This document shows, piece by piece, positions 41,457-50,828 of a stretch of DNA of 64,000 nt. Both the position numbers and the translations under genes were made by a program. Location of the stretch: NCBI RefSeq assembly GCF_902499555.1, contig NZ_CABVMM010000004.1, forward strand, positions 1 through 64,000, read 5' to 3'. The notes under the pieces are model-generated. The model was not told the DNA's origin and ran no database searches. It was given only the letters and a program-made list of their open reading frames with translations. Source of the stretch: Mesonia oceanica. Lineage in GTDB: Bacteria > Bacteroidota > Bacteroidia > Flavobacteriales > Flavobacteriaceae. Within the stretch, counting starts at the first letter, position 1. Every line of letters begins with the position of its first letter.

Positions 41457-41888
41457 TTATTCTTCTTCTGAAGCGGTTTCTTCTTTTTCTTCTGCTTCCT
41501 GCTCAGAGAAATCTGTAACTCCAGCATTTACCAAAATATTATACCATTGGAATACTTTTTTGATGTCACTAGCATATACGCGATCTTCATCGTATTCCGG
41601 TAATATCTCTTTAAAATATCCTTCTAATTTTGCTTTAGATTCTTTGTGGCTTATGGCTTCTTTACCATCTTCCTTTTCTGCAATTTTCTGAAAAACCTCT
41701 CGTAAAGGTACTTCTTCTGTATAAGTATACATTGCGATTTCACTAAGCATGCTCACATTGTGACGCACATTTACCGATATTTTTTTACCATCTGCCAACG
41801 ATTCTGCCACGAAACCTCCACGGGTTTGGGCTTTTAATTCATACAATCCCGGTTTTCCTGAAATAGCTAATACTTTCTCTAAATTCAT
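41457..41888 (-). CDS. DUF5606 family protein
   Basis: 143 residues. The N-terminal part (MNLEKVLAISGKPGLYELKA, then VRHNVSMLSEIAMYTY, EEVPLREVFQKI) matches the Bacteroidota-only DUF5606 family. The last 20 residues are almost all Glu. Function unknown. It is 56 bp downstream of def and part of a conserved ruvX-def-DUF5606 order, a hint at a link to translation or growth rather than proof. Confidence 0.85.
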   Translation of the reverse strand: MNLEKVLAISGKPGLYELKAQTRGGFVAESLADGKKISVNVRHNVSMLSEIAMYTYTEEVPLREVFQKIAEKEDGKEAISHKESKAKLEGYFKEILPEYDEDRVYASDIKKVFQWYNILVNAGVTDFSEQEAEEKEETASEEE

Positions 41889-41944
41889 GTTTTAATTTTT
41901 TAAGGGTCGCAAATATCTAATCTCTCGCTATAATAACAAAAAGA

Positions 41945-42535
41945 TTAGCGTGCTTTTTTTGCATTAGGAAAGCGCATTCTGTAATCTATTCGAATATCGC
42001 CTTTACTTATTTTTTGTAATTTACTTTTAATGAGACGCTTCTTTAGTGCCGATAATTTATCGGTAAAAAGAATTCCTTCAATATGATCGTATTCGTGTTG
42101 AATGACTCTTGCCGCTAAACCATCATAGGTCTCTGTATGTTTATTAAAATCTTGATCGTAATATTCAATAGTGATTTCTTGTTTTCTAAACACATCTTCA
42201 CGAACATCGGGTATACTTAAACAGCCTTCGTTAAATGCCCATTCGTCCCCTTTTTCTTCTAGAATTTTTGCATTGATAAAAGCTTTTTTAAGGTCTTTTA
42301 ATTGTTCTTCATCTTCTGCTGAAAGATCTTCATCGTCTAAAAATGGAGTTGTATCAATGACAAATAAGCGTATAGGAAGCCCTATTTGAGGAGCTGCCAA
42401 ACCAACGCCAGAAGCATTATACATAGTCTCAAACATGTTTTCGACTAGCTCATTAAGTTTTGGATAATCTTGAGATATGTCTTTTGCTTTTTTCTTTAAA
42501 ACAGGATCTCCGTAAGCGACAACTGGTAATATCAT
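41945..42535 (-). CDS. def: Def, peptide deformylase
   Basis: 196 residues with all three metal-site motifs: GVGLAAPQIGLP, EGCLSIPDV (Cys ligand) and QHEYDHIEGILF (HExxH type). It removes the formyl group from nascent proteins. Relative to E. coli Def there is an acidic insertion around DDEDLSAEDEEQLKD, common in this phylum as far as I know. It lies 53 bp after ruvX in the same direction. Confidence 0.95.
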   Translation of the reverse strand: MILPVVAYGDPVLKKKAKDISQDYPKLNELVENMFETMYNASGVGLAAPQIGLPIRLFVIDTTPFLDDEDLSAEDEEQLKDLKKAFINAKILEEKGDEWAFNEGCLSIPDVREDVFRKQEITIEYYDQDFNKHTETYDGLAARVIQHEYDHIEGILFTDKLSALKKRLIKSKLQKISKGDIRIDYRMRFPNAKKAR

Positions 42536-42588
42536 GTTAATCTGCTAATTTTTAATTTTAAAATGTGATAATACGTAAAATTTTATCA

Positions 42589-42993
42589 TCAATACAAATA
42601 GGACTGTAAAATTATGGTGGCACTAATTTCGTCTACCAAAGCTTTATTGCGACGTTGTTTTTTTTTGAGTCCGCTATCAATCATGGTTTGTACTGCCATT
42701 TTTGAAGTAAATCGTTCATCTACTCGTTCTACTTTCATCTGCGGAAACTTTTTAGCAAACTTTTTTAAAAACTCCTGGATGAATTCTTCACTTTGGGAAG
42801 CAGCTCCATCCTTTTGTTTTGGTTCTCCCATTAAAACTAATTCTACTTTTTCTTTAGAAAAATAATCTTCTAAAAAGGAAAGCAAATTAGGGGTCTCTAC
42901 CGTAGTTAAACCGGAAGCTATCATTTTTAACTCATCGGTTACGGCAACGCCAGTTCGCTTGGTTCCAAAATCTAAGGCCAAAATTCTAGCCAT
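42589..42993 (-). CDS. ruvX: RuvX/YqgF, putative Holliday-junction resolvase
   Basis: About 134 residues from ATG 42993; a TTG two codons earlier is possible. RNase-H-like fold: RILALDFGTKRTGVAVTDEL at the start, LVLMGEPKQKDGAASQS, VERVDERFTSKMA, and ALVDEISATIILQSYL at the end. YqgF acts on branched nucleic acids and in 16S rRNA 5' processing. It leads the group with def and DUF5606. Divergent from dapD. Confidence 0.93.
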   Translation of the reverse strand: MARILALDFGTKRTGVAVTDELKMIASGLTTVETPNLLSFLEDYFSKEKVELVLMGEPKQKDGAASQSEEFIQEFLKKFAKKFPQMKVERVDERFTSKMAVQTMIDSGLKKKQRRNKALVDEISATIILQSYLY

Positions 42994-43030
42994 ATTCAAT
43001 TTTTTTGCAAAGGTAACACATCTATTCCTA

Positions 43031-43064
43031 TTGTTATAATATTTGATGAGAAGCCTTATATTTG
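43031..43064 (+). promoter_or_regulatory. Bacteroidota-type promoter of dapD
   Basis: TTG (43031-43033) and TATATTTG (43057-43064), spacer 23 bases, 16 bases before the ATG of dapD. The -7 element is a full match; the spacer is at the long end. Confidence 0.6.
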
Positions 43065-43080
43065 AACAAAATTTAACTAA

Positions 43081-43896
43081 ATGACAGATTTAAAAAATAC
43101 AATTTTAGAAGCTTGGAATAACCGAGAACTTTTAAAAGAAGATAAAACCCAAAAAGCTATTCGTGAAGTAATTAACTTAATTGACGCTGGTGAGTTACGT
43201 TGTGCTGAACCTACTGCTGAAGGATGGCAAGTAAACGAATGGGTAAAAAAGGGAGTTGTTTTGTATTTCCCTATTCAAAAAATGGAAACTTTAGAGGCTG
43301 GTATTTTTGAATACCATGATAAAATGCCTTTAAAAACGGGTTATAAAGAAAAGGGAATCCGCGTGGTACCCAATGCTGTGGCCAGACACGGAGCTTATAT
43401 TTCCAGTGGTGTGATTATGATGCCAAGTTATGTAAATATTGGCGCTTATGTAGATGAAGGAACAATGGTCGATACTTGGGCCACCGTAGGAAGTTGTGCG
43501 CAAATTGGCAAAAATGTACACCTTTCTGGTGGTGTTGGAATTGGCGGAGTTTTAGAGCCTTTGCAAGCAGCACCCGTGATTATTGAAGATAATGCCTTTT
43601 TAGGTTCTAGAAGTATTGTGGTGGAAGGTGTAAGAGTTGAAAAAGAAGCGGTTTTAGGAGCTAATGTTGTATTGACTGCTTCTACCAAAATTATCGATGT
43701 AACCGGTGAAGAACCCCTTGAAATGAAAGGGATTGTTCCTGCTCGTTCTGTGGTAATTCCCGGTAGTTATACCAAAAAATTCCCCGCAGGAGAATTTAAC
43801 GTACCTTGTGCTTTAATTATTGGAAAAAGAAAAGAAAGTACCAACAAAAAGACTTCTCTAAATGATGCGCTCAGGGAATATAATGTAGCGGTATAA
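43081..43896 (+). CDS. dapD: DapD, tetrahydrodipicolinate N-succinyltransferase
   Basis: 271 residues, left-handed beta-helix acyltransferase. Hexapeptide repeats run through VVPNAVARHGAYISSGVIMM, VNIGAYVDEGTMVDTWATVG and CAQIGKNVHLSGGVGIGG. The N-terminal helical domain contains AIREVINLIDAGELRCAEP. It uses succinyl-CoA in the lysine/diaminopimelate pathway, supplying peptidoglycan. Single gene with its own promoter and terminator. Confidence 0.96.
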   Translation: MTDLKNTILEAWNNRELLKEDKTQKAIREVINLIDAGELRCAEPTAEGWQVNEWVKKGVVLYFPIQKMETLEAGIFEYHDKMPLKTGYKEKGIRVVPNAVARHGAYISSGVIMMPSYVNIGAYVDEGTMVDTWATVGSCAQIGKNVHLSGGVGIGGVLEPLQAAPVIIEDNAFLGSRSIVVEGVRVEKEAVLGANVVLTASTKIIDVTGEEPLEMKGIVPARSVVIPGSYTKKFPAGEFNVPCALIIGKRKESTNKKTSLNDALREYNVAV

Positions 43897-43914
43897 ACTT
43901 TATAATATTACCCC

Positions 43915-43950
43915 AAAAACCTTCTCGCAAATGAGAAGGTTTTTTATTTT
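43915..43950 (+). terminator. Terminator of dapD
   Basis: AAAAACCTTCTC, a 6-base loop, GAGAAGGTTTTT and a T-rich tail: a 12-bp stem 19 bp after the dapD stop. Confidence 0.92.
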
Positions 43951-43964
43951 TATCATTTTTGCTC

Positions 43965-45050
43965 ATGAATAAACCTCAACTTCCTTTAAATACTGCTAAA
44001 TACTTAATTATTCAGCAAAAAATGATTGGTGATGTGCTTACCTCTTCTATTTTATGTGAAGCAATCAAGCAGAAAAATCCTTCGGCAAAAGTTCATTTCT
44101 TAGTGAATCAGCATACGATTCCGGTAATTGAAAACAATCCATTTATCGATAAAGTAGTGGTTATGACCAAAGAGATAGAGAAATCGCCTGTAAAACTTTT
44201 TCAATTCCTTCAGCAAATTAAAAAAGAGGATTACCAAGTGGTGATCGATGTTTATTCTAAACCCATCAGTGTCTTAATTGGAAAATTCTCTAAAGCCCCA
44301 CTAAAAATTGGTTATAAAAAATGGTATAGCCAATTGACGTATGACGAGCTTTACGTCTATAAACCTAAACCTGAAACCAAGGCAGGACTTGCGATTGAAA
44401 ACCGAATGCATCTTTTACAATCGTTAGACACCTCTTATGCAAAAGAATTAAAACCAAAGATTTATTTAACCGAAGAAGAAATTTCTTCAGCAAAAAAAAT
44501 ACTTCAGCAAGAAAATTTAGTAAATAAATCCCTTTTGATGCTTGGAGTTTTGGGTTCCTCAGAAGAAAAAAGTTATCCACTCCTCTATTTAGCTAAAGTT
44601 TTAGACACAATTGTTGAAACAACCGAGGCTGAATTGTTAGTTAATTATATTCCAAAGCAATTGGAAACAGTAGAAAAATTAGTAAAGCTTTGTGAACCAA
44701 AAACACAACAAAGAATACATCTTTCTATTTATGGAAAAAGCTTACGGGAATTTATGGCATTAACTTTTTTATGCAAAGCTTTTATTGGAAACGAAGGCGG
44801 TGCGGTAAATATGGCTAAAGCTTTAGAAGTTCCTACTTTTTCAATTTTTGCTCCATTCACAAAACGAGCAGCCTGGGCGCTTTATGAAGATCATAAAAAT
44901 GTAAGTGTTCATCTGGAAGATTATGAGCCGGAAACTTACGTGAAACTCAGCTTAAAAGAAATTAGAAAAGAAGCCACTACTTATTACAAAGCATTAAAGC
45001 CAGAATATTTTAAAGAAAAACTAATCAATTATCTAAAAGAGGTTTTATAA
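43965..45050 (+). CDS. Glycosyltransferase family 9 (heptosyltransferase-like)
   Basis: About 361 residues from ATG 43965, preferred over TTG 43959. GT9 features: KYLIIQQKMIGDVLTSSILC at the start (the glycine-rich acceptor loop), IDVYSKPISVLIGKFSKAP, LIMLGVLGSSEEKSYPLLYL-like sequence (MLGVLGSSEEKSYP), and FIGNEGGAVNMAKALEVPTF as nucleotide-sugar site. Members add heptose or related sugars to the lipopolysaccharide inner core at the inner membrane. First of a cluster of core glycosyltransferases. Its 3' end overlaps the convergent next gene by 6 bases. Confidence 0.85.
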   Translation: MNKPQLPLNTAKYLIIQQKMIGDVLTSSILCEAIKQKNPSAKVHFLVNQHTIPVIENNPFIDKVVVMTKEIEKSPVKLFQFLQQIKKEDYQVVIDVYSKPISVLIGKFSKAPLKIGYKKWYSQLTYDELYVYKPKPETKAGLAIENRMHLLQSLDTSYAKELKPKIYLTEEEISSAKKILQQENLVNKSLLMLGVLGSSEEKSYPLLYLAKVLDTIVETTEAELLVNYIPKQLETVEKLVKLCEPKTQQRIHLSIYGKSLREFMALTFLCKAFIGNEGGAVNMAKALEVPTFSIFAPFTKRAAWALYEDHKNVSVHLEDYEPETYVKLSLKEIRKEATTYYKALKPEYFKEKLINYLKEVL

Positions 45051-45869
45051 TTTTTCGATCCCAAAAGGAGTTTTTATAATTTTCTTGGTTTTTGTTTCTT
45101 TTCTAATAGCCAAATTAGCATCTAGCGATTCTTTTGTTTTATAACCTCTAGCATGATCTAGGTGTAGGCACAAGGCACGATGTCTTATTTGCTTCCCATT
45201 GACACCATAATTTTCTAAACGTTCACCTAGCTCTCGGTCAGGACCTCCATAACGCATGCGTTCATCATAGCCATTGATAGCTATTAAATCTTCTTTCCAA
45301 GCCGATGAATTACAGTTATTAAAAGAAGCATTTGAAGGGGTAAATGTATCTAATAACTTAGAAATCAACTCTCCGCTTGCCAACTTTCGTTGTTGAGAAG
45401 AACCTAAATCTCCATTCTTTTTAAGCCACGCTACATCAAAGCAATTTCCTGAGATAATATCTTCTTTTTTTATAAGGTTGCTTAGCTGCATATCAAGCTT
45501 ACAATAACCGCCAGATAAAAATTTTCCTTTTTCTGCGTACATCGCATGCCGCTCTAGAAAATCGTTTTTAGGAATACAATCACCATCTGTAAAAACAATA
45601 TATTCGTGATTAGCTTCTACAATAGCTTTATTTAATATGGTTTGGCGACGATAACCTTCATCTTCATGCCAAAGATGAATAATATTTACAGGATAGTTTT
45701 CTTTAAATTTATCAATTAATTTTTTAGTTTCCTCCGTAGAGCCATCATCAGCTATAATAATTTCAAAATCTTTATAATTTTGCACACTATAGCCGTAAAG
45801 TACTTTTTCCAACCAGTCTACAGCGTTGTAAGTAGCTATAATTAAGGTTATTTTAGGTGATGAGTCCAT
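45045..45869 (-). CDS. Glycosyltransferase family 2 with GT7-type C-terminal domain
   Basis: About 274 residues from ATG 45869; the upstream start would add 12 hydrophobic residues. GT-A fold: ITLIIATYNAVDWLEKVLYG, IIIADDGSTEETKKLID, and the DxD motif in VFTDGDCIPKNDFLERH. The C-terminal NGYDERMRYGGPDRELGERL matches the galactosyltransferase 7C domain, which recurs in chondroitin-type and capsule enzymes. Likely adds a hexose to lipopolysaccharide core. It is read against the neighbouring glycosyltransferase genes. Confidence 0.85.
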   Translation of the reverse strand: MDSSPKITLIIATYNAVDWLEKVLYGYSVQNYKDFEIIIADDGSTEETKKLIDKFKENYPVNIIHLWHEDEGYRRQTILNKAIVEANHEYIVFTDGDCIPKNDFLERHAMYAEKGKFLSGGYCKLDMQLSNLIKKEDIISGNCFDVAWLKKNGDLGSSQQRKLASGELISKLLDTFTPSNASFNNCNSSAWKEDLIAINGYDERMRYGGPDRELGERLENYGVNGKQIRHRALCLHLDHARGYKTKESLDANLAIRKETKTKKIIKTPFGIEKL

Positions 45870-46047
45870 TGAAAGATTTAGAAAAATATTAATTTTTAAA
45901 ATCAAAAGTAATTATTTTTAATAATTTCCTTTTCAGAATTGAAAAAAAACTTAGAATTTAGCTGCAACTTTTTAAGATAACGAGCATCTAGGCAATATAT
46001 ACTTTTAATTTTTTTTAAGTTAACTAAACAATTAGAAAGAAAAACTC

Positions 46048-46806
46048 TTGGAAAAACTTACAGCTTTAATACCCGCGGGCAACGAAATTCATAACATTGA
46101 AGAGGTAATTTCTTCGGTTAATTTTGCTGATGAAATACTGGTGGTAGATAGTCTGAGTTCTGACGGAACCTATGAGAAAGCTGTAAATCTAGCCGACAAA
46201 GTGATTAGAAGAGAATACAACTACTCTTCTTCTCAGAAAAATTGGGCAATCCCCCAAGCTAAATATCAATGGATACTTTTAGTCGATGCTGATGAAAGAG
46301 TAACTCCTGAGCTTAAAGAAGAGATTTTAAATATCCTTAAAAATCCTCCTACAGATAACACAGTTGCTTACTGGATTGGTAGAAAAAATCATTTTATGGG
46401 GAAACCTGTAAAACATAGTGGTTGGAAAAACGATAAGGTTATACGGCTTTTTAAAAGGGATTTCTGTAAGTACGAAGATAAAAGAGTGCATGCAGAAATT
46501 ATAGCCAACGGTAAAATAGGAAAACTTACTCATAAATTTTATCACAATACGTACATAACCATAGATAAGCACATAGAAAAAATGAATCGTTATGGCTGGT
46601 GGCAAGCTAGTGATTACGATAAAAAGGTCGGAAAACTTACTCCATATCATTTTGTTATCAAACCTATGTGGAGCTTCTTTAAGCATTACATTATTCAGGG
46701 TGGTTTTAGAGACGGAGTGGTAGGCTTGACCATAAGCTATATACAAAGCTATACGGTTTTTATGCGGTTTGTAAAAGTCTGGTTAATTAGAAAGAATAGA
46801 AAATAA
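46048..46806 (+). CDS. Glycosyltransferase family 2, WaaE/KdtX-like
   Basis: 252 residues from a TTG start. LTALIPAGNEIHNIEEVISS, ILVVDSLSSDGTYEKA, and QWILLVDADERVTPEL (DxD) define GT2. FMGKPVKHSGWKNDKVIRLF with KRVHAEI is the segment seen in WaaE/KdtX-type beta-1,4-glucosyltransferases of lipopolysaccharide inner core. The following gene is a Kdo/WaaP-type kinase on the opposite strand, 2 bases away, which supports a core role. Confidence 0.85.
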   Translation: MEKLTALIPAGNEIHNIEEVISSVNFADEILVVDSLSSDGTYEKAVNLADKVIRREYNYSSSQKNWAIPQAKYQWILLVDADERVTPELKEEILNILKNPPTDNTVAYWIGRKNHFMGKPVKHSGWKNDKVIRLFKRDFCKYEDKRVHAEIIANGKIGKLTHKFYHNTYITIDKHIEKMNRYGWWQASDYDKKVGKLTPYHFVIKPMWSFFKHYIIQGGFRDGVVGLTISYIQSYTVFMRFVKVWLIRKNRK

Positions 46807-46808
46807 GC

Positions 46809-47570
46809 TTATTTTTTCCAGAACTTTATTTTTTTCTTCAAGCGACGCTTTTTGTGGAATTTTTCTTGGAATTTTACAGTTTCACTCCACATCAAATTAA
46901 AAACCTTTTGATAATCTTTCCCTAAACATTGGGCATATTCATCACTCATAACTTCCACAATTGATTTTTGATCGGTCAATTTTGCGAAATTCTTAATACG
47001 CTCTTCAAAAGATAGGGGTTTAAAATCCATTCGGTTTAAATCGACCAAATAAAATTGATAATTCCCATTATTAATTTTAATAAGTGTATTCCCCGGCGAG
47101 TGGTCTAAAAATAAAACTTGATTTTCGTGAAGCTGAAATGTAAACCTTGTAAATGCCCTTAAAATTTCTTCATGGTTAGGAAGATCAAAATTATGGGTTA
47201 AATCACGAAAAGTGTAATCGGCTTTTAAATGCTCACTTACATAAAAGCTTTTTTTAAATAAGGTTGCGGTTGGAAATTCAAAATAAGCAATAGGATCTGG
47301 TGTACCTATTCCCAATTCTTGAAGTTTTTGAGCATATTCAAAAGATCTTCTCGCTTTACTTTTTCTTAAGTGTTTATAAGCAACTTGATTAATCAAGTTT
47401 GGAACTTTAAATGATTTAATGTTTAGTATAAGACCATCTTCACACTTAAAGAGTTTAATTTCATTTCTATCTCCATTACCTAATTTTTCACCTTCTTCTT
47501 GAAAACTTTCAATTTTCTGTCTAACAAATGTGCTTAGGTAATTGTATTTTTCACTATAAACTTCAACCAT
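46809..47570 (-). CDS. Lipopolysaccharide kinase (Kdo/WaaP family)
   Basis: 253 residues, protein-kinase-like. The catalytic loop is VLFLDHSPGNTLIKINNGN (HSPGN in place of HRDLN) and the metal Asp is in FYLVDLNRMDFKPL (DLN in place of DFG). An N-terminal Lys (VAYKHLRKSKARRSFEYAQ) could hold ATP. Such kinases phosphorylate heptose or Kdo of the inner core. The tail is very basic (KKRRLKKKIKFWKK), probably for membrane contact. Confidence 0.83.
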   Translation of the reverse strand: MVEVYSEKYNYLSTFVRQKIESFQEEGEKLGNGDRNEIKLFKCEDGLILNIKSFKVPNLINQVAYKHLRKSKARRSFEYAQKLQELGIGTPDPIAYFEFPTATLFKKSFYVSEHLKADYTFRDLTHNFDLPNHEEILRAFTRFTFQLHENQVLFLDHSPGNTLIKINNGNYQFYLVDLNRMDFKPLSFEERIKNFAKLTDQKSIVEVMSDEYAQCLGKDYQKVFNLMWSETVKFQEKFHKKRRLKKKIKFWKK

Positions 47571-47661
47571 ACTGCAAAAGTATATTTTTAAACTTATAAA
47601 ATTTCAACTTCGGTAGGTATTAATAGAATTTTGGTTATTTTGCATCCAATTCTAGCAATTC

Positions 47662-48774
47662 ATGAGGTTAATACAATTTACGGCTGCCGATGGTTGGCGG
47701 GGACACGAACAGAAAATTATTTATCTATATGAAGCTTTTGAGGCCTTTGGTTATGTAAAAGATCAATGGATTGTTTGCCCAAACAACTCTGAAGTTTTCA
47801 AAAGAGCCACTGCTAAAAACATGCAGGTCATCGGTTTTGATTTTAATTCTGAATATGATTTTAAATTTGCTAAAGAGTTTAAAAAAATCGCCCAAGAGAA
47901 AAATGCAGATGTTGTTTTTCTTCATAGCAGTAAAGCGCAAACGCTTGCTGTAATGTCCTCTTTTATTTACCGAATGAAAACTCCTCTTGTACTTTGCCGT
48001 ACATTAATAAGGCGAGTTGACACTAACTTTCTAAGAAAATGGAAATACAATTATAGCGGAATTAAAAAAATAATCTGTGTTTCACATCCTGTAGTAGATG
48101 TACTTAAATATGCTGTAAAAGATCATAGCAAATTGTGCGTAGTAGGTAGTGTTACCGATATTAATAAATTTCCACATCAACAATCTACGGGTAAATTACG
48201 TAAAGAGTTTAACATTGACCCTTCACTTCCCATCATTGGTAATATAGCTGAATTTACCGGATTTAAAGACCATAAAACTTGGGTAAAAACAGTTTCGGTT
48301 TTGGTAAACAAGCACCAACTAAAAGCAAAATTTATTTTAGTGGGTAAAGGAGCTTTAGAAGAAGAAATTAGAGCTTTGGTTAAAGAACTTCAATTAGAAG
48401 ATCATATTATTTTTGCAGGCTTTAGAAAAGATATCCCAGAGATTTTACCTGATTTCGATTTATTTATGTTCACCTCTAATAACGAACCTACAGGTGGTGT
48501 ATTATTAGAATCTTATGCTTGTAAAGTACCTATCGTCGCAGCCAACGCCGGCGGCATACCTGAAGTGGTCATAAATAACCAAACTGGGCTTTTAGCAGAA
48601 GTGGGCAATCCAGAAGATTTTGCAGAAAAAGTAATCCTACTTCTTAACAACCCAGAACTACAAGAAAAGTTTAAAGAAAAAGGTTATCAGTATTTACTCG
48701 ATAACTTCACCAAAGAAGTTATTGCTAAAAAAATGTTTACTGAGTTAAACGAAGTTGTAAAATCCAACCAATAA
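47662..48774 (+). CDS. Glycosyltransferase family 4
   Basis: 370 residues, GT-B fold. The N-terminal start RLIQFTAADGWRGHEQKIIY resembles core glycosyltransferases. The C-terminal domain carries IIFAGFRKDIPEILPDFDLF, then TGGVLLESYACKVPIVAANA (E-x7-E type) and GGIPEVVINNQTGLL. Retaining sugar transfer to lipopolysaccharide is likely, donor unknown. TAATG joins it to the next gene with one shared base. Confidence 0.87.
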   Translation: MRLIQFTAADGWRGHEQKIIYLYEAFEAFGYVKDQWIVCPNNSEVFKRATAKNMQVIGFDFNSEYDFKFAKEFKKIAQEKNADVVFLHSSKAQTLAVMSSFIYRMKTPLVLCRTLIRRVDTNFLRKWKYNYSGIKKIICVSHPVVDVLKYAVKDHSKLCVVGSVTDINKFPHQQSTGKLRKEFNIDPSLPIIGNIAEFTGFKDHKTWVKTVSVLVNKHQLKAKFILVGKGALEEEIRALVKELQLEDHIIFAGFRKDIPEILPDFDLFMFTSNNEPTGGVLLESYACKVPIVAANAGGIPEVVINNQTGLLAEVGNPEDFAEKVILLLNNPELQEKFKEKGYQYLLDNFTKEVIAKKMFTELNEVVKSNQ

Positions 48775-49952
48775 TGAATATTCTATTTTTTACTAACGAA
48801 TATGCTCATCCTGATTTACCTGCTGCTGGTGGGGTTGGGTCTTTCTTAAAAACTTTAGCTAAGGAGTTTACAGACAACGGACATACTATTCACGTGTTTG
48901 GATTTTCAAAAAAAAATAAATCATTTAAAGAAGGTAAAATTCAATTCCACTTTTTTAAAAAATATTCTAAAAGCTTCCCTATTTCAGAAGGAGTAAGATC
49001 TATTACTTCAAGAATGAACATAAAATCTGCTGAATTATATTTCTTAAAAAAAGAAAGAAAATACCTTGCTAATAAATTAAAAAAATATGCAGAATTAAAC
49101 AATATTGATATTATTGAATCTTTTGTTTTTAATGGATATACTGCTTTTTGGGATAATTCAACTCCTCTTGTGTTGAGATTCCATGGTTCTAGGGGATTTT
49201 GGCATTACTATCTAAATCAAGAAAAAGATGAACTTAAAATCTCAATGGAGCAGAAAGCATTAGAAGCTACTCCCTATACTGTTGCTGTTTCTAATTTCTC
49301 TGCAAATGCCGTAAAAAAAATTTACTCAATTAATGTCGATAAAGTTATTCATAATGGAATAGACCATAAATTGTTTAGTCCTATAGAAAACATCAAAAAA
49401 ATCCCTCAATCAATTTTTTATTTCGGTACGCTATCCAATGCTAAAGGAGTAGATAAGTTATGCCAAGTTTTCAATCAAACTATTGAAGAATTCCCGAAAG
49501 CTAGTTTACACATTATTGGGAGAGGTAACAGCTATTGGGAAAACGAATGCCAGGATTTACTCTCTAAAAAAGCTTTAAAATCTACAAAATATTATGGCCC
49601 TAAAAACAATAATCATTTACCAAAAATAATTTCGCAGGCAACGATATGTATCTTTGCTACAAAAAATGAAAATTTCAGCTTAGCAATAGAAGAAGCTATG
49701 GCATTGAAAATACCTTTAATCGCATCTAATATAGAGGCTACTGAAGAAATTATTGATCATAAGAAAAATGGTTTTTTAGCAAATTCTATTGAAGATTACT
49801 TGGATTACATAAAATTATTATTTAAAAATGATGATTTACGTAAATCAATAGGCGATAATGCAAGATTAAAAATTCAAGAAAAATTTACTAAAGAAAAAAT
49901 GGCCCAACAAACTTTAGATTATTACCAAGAAATTTTAGCTGAAAAAAAATAA
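48774..49952 (+). CDS. Glycosyltransferase family 4
   Basis: 392 residues, GT-B fold. N-terminal motif FFTNEYAHPDLPAAGGVGSF, a glycine-rich acceptor loop. The C-terminal domain has IFYFGTLSNAKGVDKLCQVF, FATKNENFSLAIEEAMALK and ASNIEATEEIIDHKKNGFLA. Starts on the last base of the preceding gene's stop (TAATG), hence translationally coupled. The next gene starts 4 bp after its stop. Donor and acceptor unknown. Confidence 0.87.
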   Translation: MNILFFTNEYAHPDLPAAGGVGSFLKTLAKEFTDNGHTIHVFGFSKKNKSFKEGKIQFHFFKKYSKSFPISEGVRSITSRMNIKSAELYFLKKERKYLANKLKKYAELNNIDIIESFVFNGYTAFWDNSTPLVLRFHGSRGFWHYYLNQEKDELKISMEQKALEATPYTVAVSNFSANAVKKIYSINVDKVIHNGIDHKLFSPIENIKKIPQSIFYFGTLSNAKGVDKLCQVFNQTIEEFPKASLHIIGRGNSYWENECQDLLSKKALKSTKYYGPKNNNHLPKIISQATICIFATKNENFSLAIEEAMALKIPLIASNIEATEEIIDHKKNGFLANSIEDYLDYIKLLFKNDDLRKSIGDNARLKIQEKFTKEKMAQQTLDYYQEILAEKK

Positions 49953-49956
49953 TTTT

Positions 49957-50805
49957 ATGTTCCAACATTACCTTATTACACGATTCAATTTAAAAAAAGA
50001 AGGTTGGGATACTTCTAAAAATAACATTCCGGTACTAACGGAAGAATGGCTGGAAAGACGTTTTAAACTGTTCGAAACCTTTTGTTTTCCTTCCGTAAAA
50101 CACCAAAGCAATCAAAATTTTACGTGGTTTGTGTATTTTGATGTTGACACCCCTAAAGTTTTTAAAGATAGAATTTTAGGCTTATCCCTGGGCTACTCCA
50201 ACTTTCAGCCTCAATTTGTGGAAAATATGCAGGCTTTTGTTCCCGCCATCCAAGAAGAATTAAACAAAGTTAACGCTGCATATATCATTACCAGTAGAAT
50301 TGATAACGATGATTGTATTGCTTACAATTACATAGCTGATGTACAAAAACGTTTTGTAGAAAAAGACCATTGGGCTTTTGATTATGCCGATGGATTTACG
50401 CTTCAAATTCACCCAAAATTTAGATTGGGTAAAAAAAGACAGCTTTGGAACCCTTTTATTAGTTTAATTGAAAAAAATGAAAACCCGAAATCGGTTTGGC
50501 AAAAAGGTCATGCCGATTGGAAACTTGACCCGTTAGTAGAACGTATCAATAATAAAAGATTATGGATGTCCATTATTCATCAAGAAAATAAAGTCAATGA
50601 ATTTACTGGCTACGGCAATGTTACTGCTGCTGAATTACAAAATTTTAAGATGAATGCTGAAAAAAGAGAAGCTATAATAGAAAGTCTTGAAGCTCAGCAC
50701 AAATGGGTTTTACAAAGTATAGGTAATTATTTTGACACGCAATTTAAATGCATTTACAAAGACATTAAACGTGCCATAAGGCTTCGAAAAAAGAAGAATA
50801 AATAA
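49957..50805 (+). CDS. Putative rhamnosyltransferase-like glycosyltransferase
   Basis: 282 residues that match the 'putative rhamnosyl transferase' family (PF11316 type): YLITRFNLKKEGWDTSKNNI, RRFKLFETFCFPSVKHQSNQ, FTWFVYFDVDTPKVF, and YIITSRIDNDDCIAYNYI with a DNDD metal site. The activity name is inherited from the family and is weakly supported. It is part of the tightly packed run 47662-51884. Confidence 0.75.
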   Translation: MFQHYLITRFNLKKEGWDTSKNNIPVLTEEWLERRFKLFETFCFPSVKHQSNQNFTWFVYFDVDTPKVFKDRILGLSLGYSNFQPQFVENMQAFVPAIQEELNKVNAAYIITSRIDNDDCIAYNYIADVQKRFVEKDHWAFDYADGFTLQIHPKFRLGKKRQLWNPFISLIEKNENPKSVWQKGHADWKLDPLVERINNKRLWMSIIHQENKVNEFTGYGNVTAAELQNFKMNAEKREAIIESLEAQHKWVLQSIGNYFDTQFKCIYKDIKRAIRLRKKKNK

Positions 50806-50828
50806 ACTTCCGACTGAAAATTGTAGTT